This document shows positions 1-10,058 of a stretch of 64,000 bases of DNA, in pieces. The translations under genes were made by a program, and so were the position numbers. Under the pieces are notes generated by a model. It ran no database searches and was not told the DNA's origin. It saw only the letters and a program-made list of their open reading frames with translations. Numbering within the stretch: the stretch's first letter is position 1; each line of letters opens with the position of its first letter. The stretch comes from Brenneria roseae subsp. roseae (GTDB taxonomy: Bacteria; Pseudomonadota; Gammaproteobacteria; Enterobacterales; Enterobacteriaceae): NCBI RefSeq assembly GCF_003115845.1, contig NZ_KZ819022.1:310001-374000 (forward strand). Reading direction: 5' to 3'.

Positions 1-1
1 G

Positions 2-571
2 GAGCAGAAACTGGCCATTGCGCTGACTTTTCTGGGATCGACGTTTGGGGCCTGGATGATTCAGCAGATTCACGCCGATTTCCTGCGGCAGTTGCTGCCC
101 GTGTTGATCATCGGTATTGGACTTTATTTTCTGTTGTCGCCCAAAATTGGCGATGAAGATCGGCAGCGTCGTCTTTCCGGTCTGCCTTTTGCTGTTGTCG
201 CGGGTGGCTGTGTCGGGTTTTATGACGGTTTTTTTGGACCCGGAGCCGGATCTTTTTATGCGCTGGCGTTTGTCACCCTGAGTGGCTTTAATCTGGCAAA
301 GGCGACGGCACATGCCAAGGTTCTCAATTTCACGTCGAATTTCGGCGGTCTGCTGTTTTTTATGCTCGGCGGAAAAGTCGTGTGGGGGCTGGGCGCGGTG
401 ATGCTGGCGGGGCAGTTCATTGGCGCGCGTCTCGGCGCCAAAATGGTGCTGAGTAAAGGCCAGAAGCTGATCCGGCCTATGCTGGTGATGGTTTCTGGCG
501 TCATGAGCTGCAAACTGATCTATGACAGTCACGGCTCGGAGATTGGCGTCTGGCTGGGGCAATTTTTCTGA
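2..571 (+). CDS. yfcA: YfcA, TauE/SafE-family membrane transporter (5' end missing)
   Basis: The window opens inside this gene; frame 2 is open from base 2 and gives the last 189 residues. It is a very hydrophobic protein with glycine-rich membrane segments, including a stretch with GFYDGFFGPGAGSFYALAF (about residues 74-92 of the fragment), typical of the second half of TauE/SafE (DUF81) permeases. Family members are predicted inner-membrane exporters or importers of small anions such as sulfite or sulfoacetate; the substrate of YfcA is not known. Its stop codon overlaps the ATG of epmC by one base, which suggests translational coupling. The identity rests on sequence resemblance and on the E. 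coli-like order yfcA-epmC-yfcL-mnmC-fabB. Confidence 0.88.
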   Translation, partial: EQKLAIALTFLGSTFGAWMIQQIHADFLRQLLPVLIIGIGLYFLLSPKIGDEDRQRRLSGLPFAVVAGGCVGFYDGFFGPGAGSFYALAFVTLSGFNLAKATAHAKVLNFTSNFGGLLFFMLGGKVVWGLGAVMLAGQFIGARLGAKMVLSKGQKLIRPMLVMVSGVMSCKLIYDSHGSEIGVWLGQFF

Positions 572-1134
572 TGACGATGAATAATGCGATGGATACTCAT
601 CACTACCAGCAACTGATCGATATCTTCGACGGCTGTTTCAGCGGTGAATACAATACGCGCTTGATTAAAGGCGACGATGAACCTATCTACCTGCCTGCCG
701 ATGAACAGGTGCCGTATCACCGGATTGTTTTTGCCCACGGTTTTTACGCCAGCGCGTTGCACGAGATTTCCCACTGGTGTGTCGCGGGAGCGCAGCGCCG
801 TTTGCTGGTTGATTTCGGCTACTGGTATTGTCCTGATGGGCGGGATGCCGCCACACAGAGCCAGTTTGAGGTGGTGGAAATCAAACCACAGGCATTTGAA
901 TGGCTGTTCTGCGTTGCGGCGGGTTTTCCGTTTAACGTCAGCTGTGACAATCTGAACGGCGACAGTGAACCGGATCGCATTGATTTCCAACGGCGTGTGC
1001 ATGCGCAGGTCATGATGTATCTGGAGCAGGGGATCCCCCCACGCCCTGCGCGCTTTATTAACGCGTTACAATCGTTTTACAATACGCCGCCGCTGACGGC
1101 AGAACGCTTTCCGTATCCAGCCGATCTCTGCTGA
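571..1134 (+). CDS. epmC: Elongation factor P hydroxylase EpmC
   Basis: EpmC (YfcM) hydroxylates the beta-lysylated lysine of elongation factor P, the last step of the EpmA-EpmB-EpmC modification pathway that helps ribosomes through polyproline stretches. The 187-residue protein is close to E. coli EpmC along its whole length. It carries the HEISHW motif (about residues 64-69), whose histidines and glutamate are expected to bind iron, and the conserved FGYWYCPDGRDA block. The first ATG overlaps the yfcA stop codon; ATGs two and six codons further on are possible starts, and the E. coli protein begins nearest the latter. The targets of this pathway (efp, epmA, epmB) are not in the window. Confidence 0.93.
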   Translation: MTMNNAMDTHHYQQLIDIFDGCFSGEYNTRLIKGDDEPIYLPADEQVPYHRIVFAHGFYASALHEISHWCVAGAQRRLLVDFGYWYCPDGRDAATQSQFEVVEIKPQAFEWLFCVAAGFPFNVSCDNLNGDSEPDRIDFQRRVHAQVMMYLEQGIPPRPARFINALQSFYNTPPLTAERFPYPADLC

Positions 1135-1167
1135 ATATGAAAGGAACAGATTAACCGAGGGTAATAA

Positions 1168-1455
1168 ATGATCGCAGAATTTGAAGCGCGCATTCTGGCG
1201 CTGATTGACGATATGGTAGAGCATGCCAGCGACGATGAACTTTTTGCCGGTGGCTACCTGCGCGGTCATTTGACCGTATCGGTGGCGGAAGCCGAAGAGC
1301 TGGGGGAGCATACGCTGGAAGCCCTGAATGCCCGCGTCAGCGAAAGCATTGATAACGCTATAAAGAATGGCGAATTGTCGCCGCCGGATCAGATTCTGGT
1401 TAACCGCATGTGGGAAAACTTATTCCAGCAGGCGCAGAACCTGCAAACGCACTAA
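1168..1455 (+). CDS. yfcL: YfcL family protein
   Basis: A small acidic cytoplasmic protein of 95 residues, close in length to E. coli YfcL (92). It has no transmembrane segment and no recognisable catalytic motif; helices dominate by appearance ([18 protein letters not shown] at the N-terminus). A GAGGG ribosome-binding site lies just ahead of the ATG. It sits 33 bp after epmC in the same direction, so yfcA-epmC-yfcL probably form one transcript, and it is convergent with mnmC. Its function is unknown; genetic proximity to the EF-P and tRNA modification genes is suggestive only. Confidence 0.88.
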   Translation: MIAEFEARILALIDDMVEHASDDELFAGGYLRGHLTVSVAEAEELGEHTLEALNARVSESIDNAIKNGELSPPDQILVNRMWENLFQQAQNLQTH

Positions 1456-1509
1456 ATCATCACGATGCTGACGGGGCGGTTATCGGTTCGTCAGCGACCT
1501 TCCTTGCTG

Positions 1510-3549
1510 TCAGACCGGTCTGCCTTTTAATAACTTCCTGATCCAGAAACGATTCGGATTCAGCGCCGCCAGCGTTTCTCTGTCTAACGGCAGCGGTTCG
1601 CCATAAATCTGCGAGGCCAGTATTTCCGCCGACAACGGGGCGGAGCAGAGTCCGCGCGATCCTAACGCGCCGATGATAAACAAATTCGGATAGACGGGTG
1701 CTGGCGGCAGGTCTTCCGGGCAGTGTTGCCGATGAAGCAAATCCTGATAACCGTCGAGAGTTTGCCGGTAGTCAGGAACGGCCCCCAATAACGGCAGGTG
1801 ATCGCGCAACGCACAGCGCACGCCCTGACGTGCGCTGTGGTGGCTGATATCAATTTGCGATGCCCAGTCGGCACCGGGCAGGCAGTCTGACAGGCGCTGG
1901 CGATTTTCTTGCTGTTCCGCTTCCCGATAATCATTACTGGTATCACCACGTTGGTAGCTGGCGCCAATACAGTGTTCCTGATGTTGCGGGCTGACCGGCG
2001 TCAGATAGCCGTCATAGCACAATACCTGTTGCAGTCGCTGTAATACCGGTGTGGTAGGAATATGACTGACCTGACCGCGCACCGGATAGCAGGGTAACTG
2101 GCGGGTTTGCGGCCAGTCGGATAGCTGATGGCCATTCGCCAGAATAAGCGTGGAATGGGAGGCCGGTTGTCCCTTGTCGAAGGTTAATGTCCAGCCGCCA
2201 GCGGTTTGCTCAATGGCGGAAACCGGGGCGCCCATTCTGGCGATAAGCCCTTGCGCCTGGGCCAGCGCCATGGCTGAGGCGGTTAATTCCGCCGGGCATA
2301 GCCAGCCGCCGTCAGGATAGGTCACGCCTCCCGCGCCCAGAACCAGACCATTCTGTTCCTCAAGCTGTTGAGCGGTGACGCCTGATACCAGTTCCGCCGG
2401 CCATTCGCCCTGTAGAATATGTTCGATCTTGCGGGTGCTCTTTTCGTCATAGGCAAGCTGGCTGACGCCACACCACTGATGTTCGAATATTACCCCTTGC
2501 GCCGCCAGCGCAGCATACTGACGGCGGGCGAAGGTGAATGCGGCGGCGAAAAAACGTGAAAGTGCGTCATGCTTGTCGTTCAGTAACGGGTAAAGCGCGC
2601 CTTGTCGGTTACCGGACGCGCCTGTGGCGGGGAGTGCTTGCGCACAGTAGAGCGTGACGTTGGCTCCACGCCTTTGCAGGGCGAGAGCGGTTAATACGCT
2701 GGCAACGCCGCCGCCAACGATCGCGATATCACGGGTATTCGTTGCCGCGGGACGCGCATACCACGGCGTTGGCGAAGGGGCGGGAAGCGCCGCAGGGAGG
2801 ATGCCGCTCAGCATCTCGCGCTTCTGACCAAATCCTTTGACCTTACTGACGCTAAAGCCGGCTTGTTGTAGCCCGCGACGAACGAATCCCGCGGCGGTAA
2901 ACGTGGCGAACGTGCCTTGCCCGCGGCACAGACGCGCCATGGATTGAAACAGATTATCCGTCCACATATCCGGGTTTTTTGACGGGGCGAAACCATCCAG
3001 AAACCAGGCATCAACCTGATGATTTAATGAATCATCTAACGCAGGCAATAGCGCATTCACATCGCCAAACCACAGATCAAGAGTAATTCGCCCTTTATCC
3101 AGAATCAGCCGATGGCAGCCCGACAGCGGTAAAGGCCATTGCTGGCGTAGCGCGTCTGCGTAGATTGCCAGTTCTGGCCACTGCGCATGTGCGGCCGCCA
3201 GATCGTGCTGACGCAGAGGGAATTTCTCAAAACTGATGAAGTGCAGGCGCTGTAACATCGCTTCTGGCGACTGCGTTCTGAATTGGTCAAAGGCTTGCCA
3301 CAACGTCAGAAAATTAAGCCCGGTGCCGAAGCCCGTTTCCGCAATAACGCAACTGGCGCGCGGATGCGTCAGAAACCGTTCAGGGAACCGATTGCCCTGT
3401 AAAAAGACATATCGGGTTTCTGCCAGTCCATCCTGATTGGAGAAATAGACGTCATTAAACTGTTGCGATACAGGTGTACCCTGTTCATTCCAGCTTAAGG
3501 ACGCATGCTGGATGGGACGGTTATTCACGGCAAATGACTCATTATTCAA
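1510..3549 (-). CDS. mnmC: Bifunctional tRNA 5-methylaminomethyl-2-thiouridine enzyme MnmC
   Basis: MnmC completes the mnm5s2U wobble modification at position 34 of several tRNAs. The C-terminal FAD domain removes the carboxymethyl group from cmnm5U and the N-terminal domain then methylates nm5U with S-adenosylmethionine. The 679-residue protein shows both parts: a methyltransferase domain (about 1-250) with [17 protein letters not shown] as the SAM loop and [15 protein letters not shown], and a DAO-type oxidoreductase domain (about 270-679) starting with the dinucleotide loop [15 protein letters not shown]. Length is near the E. coli protein (668). It is divergent from fabB, as in E. coli, and shares the 138-bp promoter region. 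Confidence 0.96.
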   Translation of the reverse strand: MNNESFAVNNRPIQHASLSWNEQGTPVSQQFNDVYFSNQDGLAETRYVFLQGNRFPERFLTHPRASCVIAETGFGTGLNFLTLWQAFDQFRTQSPEAMLQRLHFISFEKFPLRQHDLAAAHAQWPELAIYADALRQQWPLPLSGCHRLILDKGRITLDLWFGDVNALLPALDDSLNHQVDAWFLDGFAPSKNPDMWTDNLFQSMARLCRGQGTFATFTAAGFVRRGLQQAGFSVSKVKGFGQKREMLSGILPAALPAPSPTPWYARPAATNTRDIAIVGGGVASVLTALALQRRGANVTLYCAQALPATGASGNRQGALYPLLNDKHDALSRFFAAAFTFARRQYAALAAQGVIFEHQWCGVSQLAYDEKSTRKIEHILQGEWPAELVSGVTAQQLEEQNGLVLGAGGVTYPDGGWLCPAELTASAMALAQAQGLIARMGAPVSAIEQTAGGWTLTFDKGQPASHSTLILANGHQLSDWPQTRQLPCYPVRGQVSHIPTTPVLQRLQQVLCYDGYLTPVSPQHQEHCIGASYQRGDTSNDYREAEQQENRQRLSDCLPGADWASQIDISHHSARQGVRCALRDHLPLLGAVPDYRQTLDGYQDLLHRQHCPEDLPPAPVYPNLFIIGALGSRGLCSAPLSAEILASQIYGEPLPLDRETLAALNPNRFWIRKLLKGRPV

Positions 3550-3604
3550 GCGATGCGGCGATTCTAACCAGCGGAATGCCGTGGCGCAAATTTAGCAAAA
3601 GTTC

Positions 3605-3621
3605 GGCTGATCGGACTTGTT
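3605..3621 (+). promoter_or_regulatory. FadR-like operator upstream of fabB
   Basis: The 17-mer GGCTGATCGGACTTGTT agrees with the FadR consensus AGCTGGTCCGACNTGTT at 13 of the 16 specified positions. In E. coli, FadR activates fabA and fabB through a site immediately beside the FabR site, and the same arrangement is seen here. Binding is inferred from the match and the context. Confidence 0.6.
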
Positions 3622-3622
3622 C

Positions 3623-3640
3623 AGCTTACAACTGTACGCT
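3623..3640. promoter_or_regulatory. FabR-like operator upstream of fabB
   Basis: The 18-mer AGCTTACAACTGTACGCT matches the known FabR palindrome AGCGTACA-N2-TGTACGCT at all but one specified position. FabR represses unsaturated fatty acid synthesis (fabA, fabB) in E. coli. The site is one base from the FadR-like site and 48 bp upstream of the fabB start codon. Confidence 0.72.
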
Positions 3641-3687
3641 AAAGTGCGATGCGAAATCCCAAATTTTATAAGTGGAAGAGGTATTTG

Positions 3688-4905
3688 ATGAAACGTGCAG
3701 TGATTACTGGTCTGGGGATCGTATCAAGCATAGGTAATAACCAACAGGAAGTTCTGGCGTCTTTGCGTGAAGGGCGTTCGGGTATTACTTTTTCTCAGGA
3801 GTTGAAAGATTCCGGCATGCGTAGTCACGTCTGGGGCAATGTAAAACTGGATACTACCGGACTGATTGAACGTAAAATTGTACGTTTCATGAGCGATTCT
3901 TCTATCTATGCCTATCTGTCAATGGAACAAGCCATTGAAGATGCAGGTCTGGCTCCTGAGGCATATCAGTGCAACCCGCGCGTCGGACTGATTGCCGGTT
4001 CCGGTGGTTCTGCCCGTTATCAGGTGTTCGGCGCTGACGCCATGCGCAGCCCGCGCGGCCTGAAGGCCGTTGGCCCTTATGTAGTCACCAAAGCCATGGG
4101 ATCCGGCGTTTCCGCCTGCCTGGCAACGCCGTTCAAAATTTACGGCGTCAACTATTCCATCAGTTCTGCCTGCGCCACTTCCGCACACTGTATTGGTAAT
4201 GCGGTTGAACAAATTCAGATGGGCAAGCAGGATATTGTATTCGCCGGCGGCGGCGAGGAACTGTGCTGGGAGCTGGCCTGTGAATTTGATGCCATGGGCG
4301 CGCTGTCTACCAAATATAACGAAACGCCGGAAAAAGCGTCCCGTACTTATGATGCGGATCGTGATGGCTTCGTTATCGCTGGCGGCGGCGGAATGGTCGT
4401 AGTCGAAGAGCTGGAGCACGCGCTGGCGCGTGGCGCGCACATCTATGCTGAAATTATCGGCTATGGTGCAACGTCTGATGGCGCCGACATGGTTGCGCCT
4501 TCCGGTGAAGGCGCGGTGCGTTGTATGAAGATGGCGCTTCAGGACGTTAAAGCCCCGATTGATTACATCAACACGCACGGTACGTCTACCCCGGTGGGCG
4601 ATGTGAAAGAACTGGGCGCAATCCGCGAAGTATTCGGTGACAACATCCCGGCGATTTCCGCCACCAAAGCGATGACCGGTCACTCACTGGGCGCCGCAGG
4701 GGTACAGGAAGTCATTTATACGCTGCTGATGCTGGAACACGGTTTTATTGCGCCAAGCATTAACGTTGATACGCTGGATGAGCGTGCGGTGGGGATGAAT
4801 ATCATTACTGAACCTACCGAACGTAAGCTGACCACGGTGATGTCGAATGGCTTCGGCTTCGGCGGCACCAACGCCGCGCTGGTGATGAGCAAACTCGAGA
4901 AGTAA
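3688..4905 (+). CDS. fabB: Beta-ketoacyl-ACP synthase I FabB
   Basis: FabB condenses malonyl-ACP with acyl-ACP in fatty acid elongation and is essential for carrying the cis-unsaturated intermediate made by FabA. The 405-residue product is full length (E. coli 406). The nucleophile is Cys162 in [11 protein letters not shown], and the two catalytic histidines are in the [11 protein letters not shown] and [14 protein letters not shown] motifs. I chose the ATG at 3688, with an AGAGG ribosome-binding site, over an in-frame ATG at 3649, because [10 protein letters not shown] is the conserved N-terminus. It is monocistronic by appearance, and FadR-like and FabR-like sites precede it. Confidence 0.97.
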   Translation: MKRAVITGLGIVSSIGNNQQEVLASLREGRSGITFSQELKDSGMRSHVWGNVKLDTTGLIERKIVRFMSDSSIYAYLSMEQAIEDAGLAPEAYQCNPRVGLIAGSGGSARYQVFGADAMRSPRGLKAVGPYVVTKAMGSGVSACLATPFKIYGVNYSISSACATSAHCIGNAVEQIQMGKQDIVFAGGGEELCWELACEFDAMGALSTKYNETPEKASRTYDADRDGFVIAGGGGMVVVEELEHALARGAHIYAEIIGYGATSDGADMVAPSGEGAVRCMKMALQDVKAPIDYINTHGTSTPVGDVKELGAIREVFGDNIPAISATKAMTGHSLGAAGVQEVIYTLLMLEHGFIAPSINVDTLDERAVGMNIITEPTERKLTTVMSNGFGFGGTNAALVMSKLEK

Positions 4906-4924
4906 TCGTTACTTAATCATCGAT

Positions 4925-4958
4925 GAACATAGCGGGTGCGGCGACAGCCGTTATGTTC
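4925..4958 (+). terminator. Stem-loop after fabB
   Basis: An inverted repeat, GAACATAGCGG and CCGTTATGTTC (one G-T pair, 12-base loop), lies 20 bp after the fabB stop codon. There is no T-run behind it, so it may protect the 3' end or act as a weak terminator rather than being a classic intrinsic terminator. Confidence 0.35.
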
Positions 4959-5187
4959 AATATCCCCTGGTTATCTTCCAACATTTTCCCGCAGTGTCGC
5001 ATATTGACACATTGACTGCTTCCCTGTTTACTGGTCGGGTTCTACAGTAGCCGATTCCGGCGCTGCGTAAGCGTTCACGTGATCCAACGCACCCGTTGTC
5101 TGCGGTTTTTCGCGGACGGAGAGGGCGTTGGGATTTATAGACCGCTCCTGCCTTCTCGCTTCATTTGTTGTTGATTTGGAGTAAGAG

Positions 5188-6384
5188 ATGTCTTTGTTTG
5201 TTTTTCATTTGCGTCACGATTCTGCCGAGCGATCGCTGCTGTCGTTGACCTGTGCCGTTTTTCTTTCCTATTTGACTGTCGGACTGGCTTTGCCGGTGAT
5301 CCCGCTGTACGTGCATCACGAATTGGGGCTGAACAACACCATGGTTGGGATTGCCGTCGGCGTTCAGTTTCTGGCGACGGTGCTGACCCGCGGTTATGCC
5401 GGGCGTTTAGCCGATCAGCAAGGCGCAAAGCGTTCAACGTTGCAGGGCATGGGCGCCTGTGCGTTGGCCGGCGTCGCTTATTTATTGGTAGCGCTGTTGC
5501 CGTTACCGGTAATGGGTAAATTTGCGCTGTTGGTTGCCGGCCGTTTGATTTTGGGTTTTGGTGAAAGCCAAATGTTGACGGGGAACATGACCTGGGGAAT
5601 GGGGCTGGTCGGGGCACAGCGTTCAGGAAAGGTCATGTCATGGACCGGTATGGCGATTTATGGTTCGCTGGCCGCCGGCGCGCCATTAGGCCTGTGGCTG
5701 TATCACGGCTGGGGATTTATGGCGTTGGGTCTCTCTGCGCTGGCATTACCCATCATTGCCCTGTTGATGAACGGGCGTATTCCGGCAATCGCGGCCCATG
5801 GCGGCATTCGCCCTTCGTTCTGGAAAGTGGTCGGCCTGATATGGCAACCCGGTGTTGCACTGGCGATGCAGGGCGTAGGATTTGCCGTGATCGGTACGTT
5901 TGTGTCTCTCTATTTTAGCGTGCAGCAGTGGGGCAATGCCGGATTTGCGCTCACGGCGTTTGGTTTGTCGTTTGTCCTGATGCGTTTGGCTTTTGGTCAT
6001 CTGCCTGACAAGATCGGCGGCAGTAAAGTCGCCATGATTTCTTTGATGATCGAGATCGTTGGATTGGTCGTGTTGTGGTTGGCGCCTTCCGCCGGGCTGG
6101 CGCTGTTGGGGGCCGCGCTGACGGGATTGGGTTGTTCGCTGATTTTCCCCGCGTTAGGCGTGGAGGTTGTGAAACGCGTACCCGTATCGGTACGCGGTAC
6201 GGCGCTGGGCGGATATGCCGCCTTTCAGGACATTTCGTATGCGTTTAGCGGTCCGTTGGTCGGTATTCTGGCTACCGCTCAGGGCTATTCTTCCGTGTTT
6301 ATGGCCGGCGCCGTTTGTGCGGCACTGGGTATCGCCGTAACGCTGAATTTCGCGGTGAACCAGCGATCAGAGCAAAATCCATAA
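5188..6384 (+). CDS. yfcJ: YfcJ-like major facilitator superfamily transporter
   Basis: A 398-residue inner-membrane protein with about 12 hydrophobic segments, matching E. coli YfcJ closely ([18 protein letters not shown] and [20 protein letters not shown] regions). The loop [14 protein letters not shown] between segments 2 and 3 is the typical MFS motif A. YfcJ belongs to a branch of sugar/drug efflux proteins whose substrate is not established. A GGAGTAAGAG sequence ahead of ATG 5188 supports the start. Its 3' end overlaps the 3' end of the opposite-strand gene flk by 18 bp. Confidence 0.9.
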   Translation: MSLFVFHLRHDSAERSLLSLTCAVFLSYLTVGLALPVIPLYVHHELGLNNTMVGIAVGVQFLATVLTRGYAGRLADQQGAKRSTLQGMGACALAGVAYLLVALLPLPVMGKFALLVAGRLILGFGESQMLTGNMTWGMGLVGAQRSGKVMSWTGMAIYGSLAAGAPLGLWLYHGWGFMALGLSALALPIIALLMNGRIPAIAAHGGIRPSFWKVVGLIWQPGVALAMQGVGFAVIGTFVSLYFSVQQWGNAGFALTAFGLSFVLMRLAFGHLPDKIGGSKVAMISLMIEIVGLVVLWLAPSAGLALLGAALTGLGCSLIFPALGVEVVKRVPVSVRGTALGGYAAFQDISYAFSGPLVGILATAQGYSSVFMAGAVCAALGIAVTLNFAVNQRSEQNP

Positions 6385-7635
6385 CAGAAAGACGGCGACA
6401 CAGGCGCTGACAATCACCAAAAATAGAGGCTTCTGGAATAAGGATTGCCAGTTAAGCGGCAATGAAGCAATCAATGGATTGAGCAGCGGTTGCGGATACA
6501 GCGGCGATGTCGCCCAGTCGCTTTCCTGCGATCGCTGTATGCGTTGTGTAAACAGGAACGTTAAAACGTCGTTCATTTGCATCGGCGTGAGCGGCGTTTG
6601 TAATCCAACGTTAAAACGATTCTGCGTGTAATCCAGCAGCATTTGCTGTTCCTGAGCAGAAAGCGGCTGCTGTAACGCACTTTGCAGTACGGCGAGGCTG
6701 GAGGTGGCAAACGCTGTCGCCGTCTGTGAGCCGGATTGTGATGTCAATAGGGGCGCGTTGGCCGTTGTTTGCGTATTGCCGGAGGCGGGTTGTCCCCGGA
6801 TGGCACTGTTCGCCGTGTCGGTCTGTGCAGGTTGCTGCTGCTGTTGCTGTGATGACGCCTGTAATAATGATGACGTTGGCAGCGACTTCGTTGCCTGCTG
6901 CAACATGATTTGCGTTTGCAGAAACTGGGTCAGCAATGACAGATGTTTGAGGGGGATAGATTCGCCCGCTTTTAAATTCTGCATGGTCATCAGCGCAGTC
7001 CAGATTTTGGCGGGCTGTTCTTCGGTCTGGGATGCCAGACGGTTTACCAGTTGATTCAAACTGTTCTGCTCGGCAGGAAGCAGCGGACGGTCAGGCGCAT
7101 TAATCGCAGCCTGAGAAGCGTTTGCCGCGCTAGTCGCTTGGGGGGGCGCCCCATTTTGCAGTAGCGTCACCACCTGTTGTAACTGCGCCTTGCTGAGCGA
7201 ACTGAGTACCGTATGACCGAACTGCTGACGGATAAAATCACTGACGACCTGGCGGTTATTCCCCTGCGGCAGCATGTCGGTCAGACGTTGCAGCAGTTGC
7301 TGGCGTCCGCTGTTATTATCCTGTACCTGTGTTAATCGTGTTTGTAGCAACTGCTCTGCGGGCTGATAGTGACGAGACTGTAGTTCAGCGTTTTCCGCCA
7401 GTCCGAGCCCTTGCTTGACGTTACTCCAGATTTCGGTGGCTTTTGATGTCGTCAGCGCCGCCACTTTGAGCACCAGATTCTCAAGCGTGGTGCGCTGTGC
7501 CGGCGTGAGCGGTTGATCGCCGCTGCTGACGCCGGATCGGCCGGTTGTTGATGAGGACGTCGTCGTGTTGACCGCTTGTTCGCCCGGCAGCGGGGCCCCG
7601 GGGCCACTTACTGGTTGCATACTGGCTATCCTCAC
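6367..7635 (-). CDS. flk: Flagella biosynthesis regulator Flk (RflH)
   Basis: Flk couples flagellar ring assembly to the substrate switch of the export apparatus and is anchored in the inner membrane by a single C-terminal segment. That segment is visible here ([19 protein letters not shown], last 19 residues) after a soluble region. The protein is 422 residues, longer than E. coli Flk (331). The difference is largely a low-complexity Gln/Ala/Thr/Ser-rich stretch (about 265-315, including seven glutamines in a row). Position between yfcJ and pdxB agrees with E. coli. It may be cotranscribed with the DMT gene 76 bp upstream. Identification rests mainly on the position and on the ends of the protein. 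Confidence 0.85.
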   Translation of the reverse strand: MRIASMQPVSGPGAPLPGEQAVNTTTSSSTTGRSGVSSGDQPLTPAQRTTLENLVLKVAALTTSKATEIWSNVKQGLGLAENAELQSRHYQPAEQLLQTRLTQVQDNNSGRQQLLQRLTDMLPQGNNRQVVSDFIRQQFGHTVLSSLSKAQLQQVVTLLQNGAPPQATSAANASQAAINAPDRPLLPAEQNSLNQLVNRLASQTEEQPAKIWTALMTMQNLKAGESIPLKHLSLLTQFLQTQIMLQQATKSLPTSSLLQASSQQQQQQPAQTDTANSAIRGQPASGNTQTTANAPLLTSQSGSQTATAFATSSLAVLQSALQQPLSAQEQQMLLDYTQNRFNVGLQTPLTPMQMNDVLTFLFTQRIQRSQESDWATSPLYPQPLLNPLIASLPLNWQSLFQKPLFLVIVSACVAVFLLWILL

Positions 7636-7711
7636 TGCTGGCGGTTAATGTGGGGAATCATAGCAAGCTCTATCCGCCTTCGATAGTCACAAAACAACGT
7701 AAAACCCGGCG

Positions 7712-8614
7712 TTAATCGTGATGACTCCGCTTAACCAGCGGACGTCTCAGACGCTGCGCCAGTATGACGCCCAGTAACGTCACGCCGCCACCGATCAAAT
7801 GATAGCCGTGCAGCGATTCATGCAGGAAGATAATCGCAATAACGGCGGTGAATAACGGTGTCAGGTTCATGAAGATGGAGGCGGTGCTGGCGCCCATTCG
7901 TATCAGGCCCTGAATCCACATAAACGGCGCGATGATGGACGCCAGAATGCCGGCAAAAGCCACCAGCGGAATGTTCTGACTGTTAAGCTGTACGTTGTCT
8001 GCGAACAGAAAATTAGGCAGCAACAGCAGTACGCCGAAAGCGATCTGTACATACAGCGACAGCCAGTTGGGCAAGGGAATATGCCAGCGTTTGGTTAACA
8101 CACCGTAGAGCGCGTAGGCGGCGGCCGCGCAAAACATCATGATTTCCCCCGGGCCGATGCCCTGCCCAAGAATCTGTTCGGGGTGGCCCTCGCTGATAAG
8201 CCAGACAATGCCCGCGAGTGACAACACGCCGCCCAGCAGAATACCGAGCGTAGGCGCGATGCGAAGCAGCGGAATACTGATGATGACCGTTAGCAGCGGC
8301 ACCAGCGATCCCAGTATTCCCATCATCAAGGCGCTGATAGTGTGCGCCGCGTAATAAGCCAGACTCTGATACAGCGCCATCCCCAGAAACCCAAGCAGCA
8401 TCAGTTTCCAGCCATACTGACGAATCGTGCGCCAATGTTTGCGGACACCCGGCAGCATAAAGGGCGTCATCACCGCAAAGGCCAGGAGCCAGCGATAAAA
8501 AGCGATCGCTGCCGGATCAATCACCGCGGCAGAGAGCTTATTGACGATCACGTTAACTGACCAGATCAGGACGGCGACGGTGGGAAACAATGCGTTCAAA
8601 TTAATACTTCTCAT
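7712..8614 (-). CDS. EamA/DMT-family transporter
   Basis: A 300-residue protein with ten hydrophobic segments in two homologous halves, the layout of drug/metabolite transporters with two EamA domains (about 7-140 and 155-285). The N-terminal block PTVAVLIWSVNVIVNKL and the second-half block ASIFMNLTPLFTAVIAIIFLHE are characteristic. Family members export amino acids, metabolites or drugs; the substrate cannot be told from sequence. E. coli has no such gene between flk and pdxB, so this is an insertion relative to that order. It is divergent from pdxB; an 8-bp inverted repeat (ACACTGCC at 8640 and GGCAGTGT at 8666) lies just upstream of its start. Confidence 0.85.
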   Translation of the reverse strand: MRSINLNALFPTVAVLIWSVNVIVNKLSAAVIDPAAIAFYRWLLAFAVMTPFMLPGVRKHWRTIRQYGWKLMLLGFLGMALYQSLAYYAAHTISALMMGILGSLVPLLTVIISIPLLRIAPTLGILLGGVLSLAGIVWLISEGHPEQILGQGIGPGEIMMFCAAAAYALYGVLTKRWHIPLPNWLSLYVQIAFGVLLLLPNFLFADNVQLNSQNIPLVAFAGILASIIAPFMWIQGLIRMGASTASIFMNLTPLFTAVIAIIFLHESLHGYHLIGGGVTLLGVILAQRLRRPLVKRSHHD

Positions 8615-8834
8615 CAGGAACGGGAAAGCATTCAGTTTAACACTGCCGCTTTCAATGTGCCGAATGGCAGTGTCTTCGCCATCTGCGTATAAAACACCTG
8701 ACTGATTTTTTACTGTTTCTGCGGTCAGTCATGACAGACACCGGAGCGGAGAATAAGCCCTTGGGCTTCCCCATCATTCAGTGGCAAAATAGCCTCCCTC
8801 TTTTTGACAGGGTAACCGATTACCGGGGAAGAAA

Positions 8835-9971
8835 ATGAAGATTCTGGTTGATGAAAATATGCCGTATGCCCGCGAGCTGTTCAGCCGTTTGGGTGATGTG
8901 CAGACCGTGCCGGGGCGTCCGCTGCCGTCTGAAACCCTGCAAGGCGCCGATGCCCTGATGGTGCGTTCGGTGACGAAGGTTAACGCTGAACTGCTGACGG
9001 GAACATCGGTGACGTTTGTCGGTAGTGCAACGGCGGGCACCGATCATGTCGACCAGAACTGGCTTGCAGCGAACGGTATCCGTTTTTCTGCCGCGCCGGG
9101 CTGTAATGCCATCGCGGTTGTCGAATATGTCTTTTCTTCCCTGCTGATGCTCGCCGAACGCGATGGTTTCCAACTGCGTGACAAAACGGTGGGAATTGTT
9201 GGCGTGGGCAATGTGGGCGGCAGGCTGAATGCCAGGTTGCAAGCGTGGGGCGTAAAGACGCTGCTGTGCGATCCCCCCAGAGCTGAGCGCGGCGATGATG
9301 AAGATTTTCTGCCGCTGGAAACGCTGGTCAGGGATGCCGATATTCTGACTTTGCATACGCCGCTGTACGCGGAAGGTCCTTACCGGACAAAACATCTGGT
9401 TGATGAGTCCGTGCTGAATCGCTTTGCCGACGGCCGTATCCTGATTAATGCCTGCCGTGGCCCGGTGGTGGATAATGCGGCATTGCTTGCCGCCCTGAAG
9501 CGCGGGGAAAAACTCAGCGTGGTGCTCGATGTCTGGGAGCCGGAACCCGCCTTGTCCACCGAACTGCTGGCTCGCGTCGATATCGGTACGGCGCACATCG
9601 CTGGCTATACGCTTGAAGGTAAAGCGCGCGGCACGACCCAGGTTTTTGAAGCCTGGAGTGAATTTATCGGTAATCCGCAGCAGGTTGCCTTGTCCTCGCT
9701 ATTGCCCGCGCCGGAGTTTACCCGCGTGACCCTGACGTCGCCGCTGGATGAAGCGTTATTAAAGCGGCTGGTGCATCTGGTGTATGATGTGCGCCGGGAT
9801 GATGCCCTGTTACGTCAGGCTGCGCATCAGGATGGCGGGTTTGACCGCCTGCGTAAGCATTATCAGGAACGACGCGAATGGTCGTCGCTCCATGTCATCT
9901 GCGCCGATACTGCCAGCGCGGAATGTCTGCATAAGCTGGGATTCAATGCGACGATGGCAGCCGATCTTTGA
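8835..9971 (+). CDS. pdxB: Erythronate-4-phosphate dehydrogenase PdxB
   Basis: PdxB oxidises 4-phosphoerythronate in the deoxyxylulose-5-phosphate-dependent pathway to pyridoxal phosphate. The 378-residue protein has the D-isomer 2-hydroxyacid dehydrogenase fold: a Rossmann loop [13 protein letters not shown] (about 118-130), the catalytic His in [18 protein letters not shown], and the PdxB-specific C-terminal dimerisation domain (about 290-378). The start has a GGGGAAG ribosome-binding site. It is followed by usg and truA as in E. coli, where the genes overlap in transcription. Confidence 0.97.
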   Translation: MKILVDENMPYARELFSRLGDVQTVPGRPLPSETLQGADALMVRSVTKVNAELLTGTSVTFVGSATAGTDHVDQNWLAANGIRFSAAPGCNAIAVVEYVFSSLLMLAERDGFQLRDKTVGIVGVGNVGGRLNARLQAWGVKTLLCDPPRAERGDDEDFLPLETLVRDADILTLHTPLYAEGPYRTKHLVDESVLNRFADGRILINACRGPVVDNAALLAALKRGEKLSVVLDVWEPEPALSTELLARVDIGTAHIAGYTLEGKARGTTQVFEAWSEFIGNPQQVALSSLLPAPEFTRVTLTSPLDEALLKRLVHLVYDVRRDDALLRQAAHQDGGFDRLRKHYQERREWSSLHVICADTASAECLHKLGFNATMAADL

Positions 9972-10058
9972 CGTATTTTCATTGTCATGACGAGATTAGT
10001 CGACGGGGATGGTTTATCGCCGTGGAAGTTTATTCATCAATTTGGGGAGAAGAACCAC

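Noticed and set aside
1467-1495. GCTGACG...CGTCAGC inverted repeat between yfcL and mnmC
   Set aside because: Seven-base arms, 15-base loop and no T-run; could be a weak bidirectional terminator but the support is too thin.
3919-4683. 254-codon open frame on the minus strand opposite fabB
   Set aside because: It lies wholly inside fabB, has no recognisable protein features, and its composition is that expected from the antisense of a GC-biased gene.
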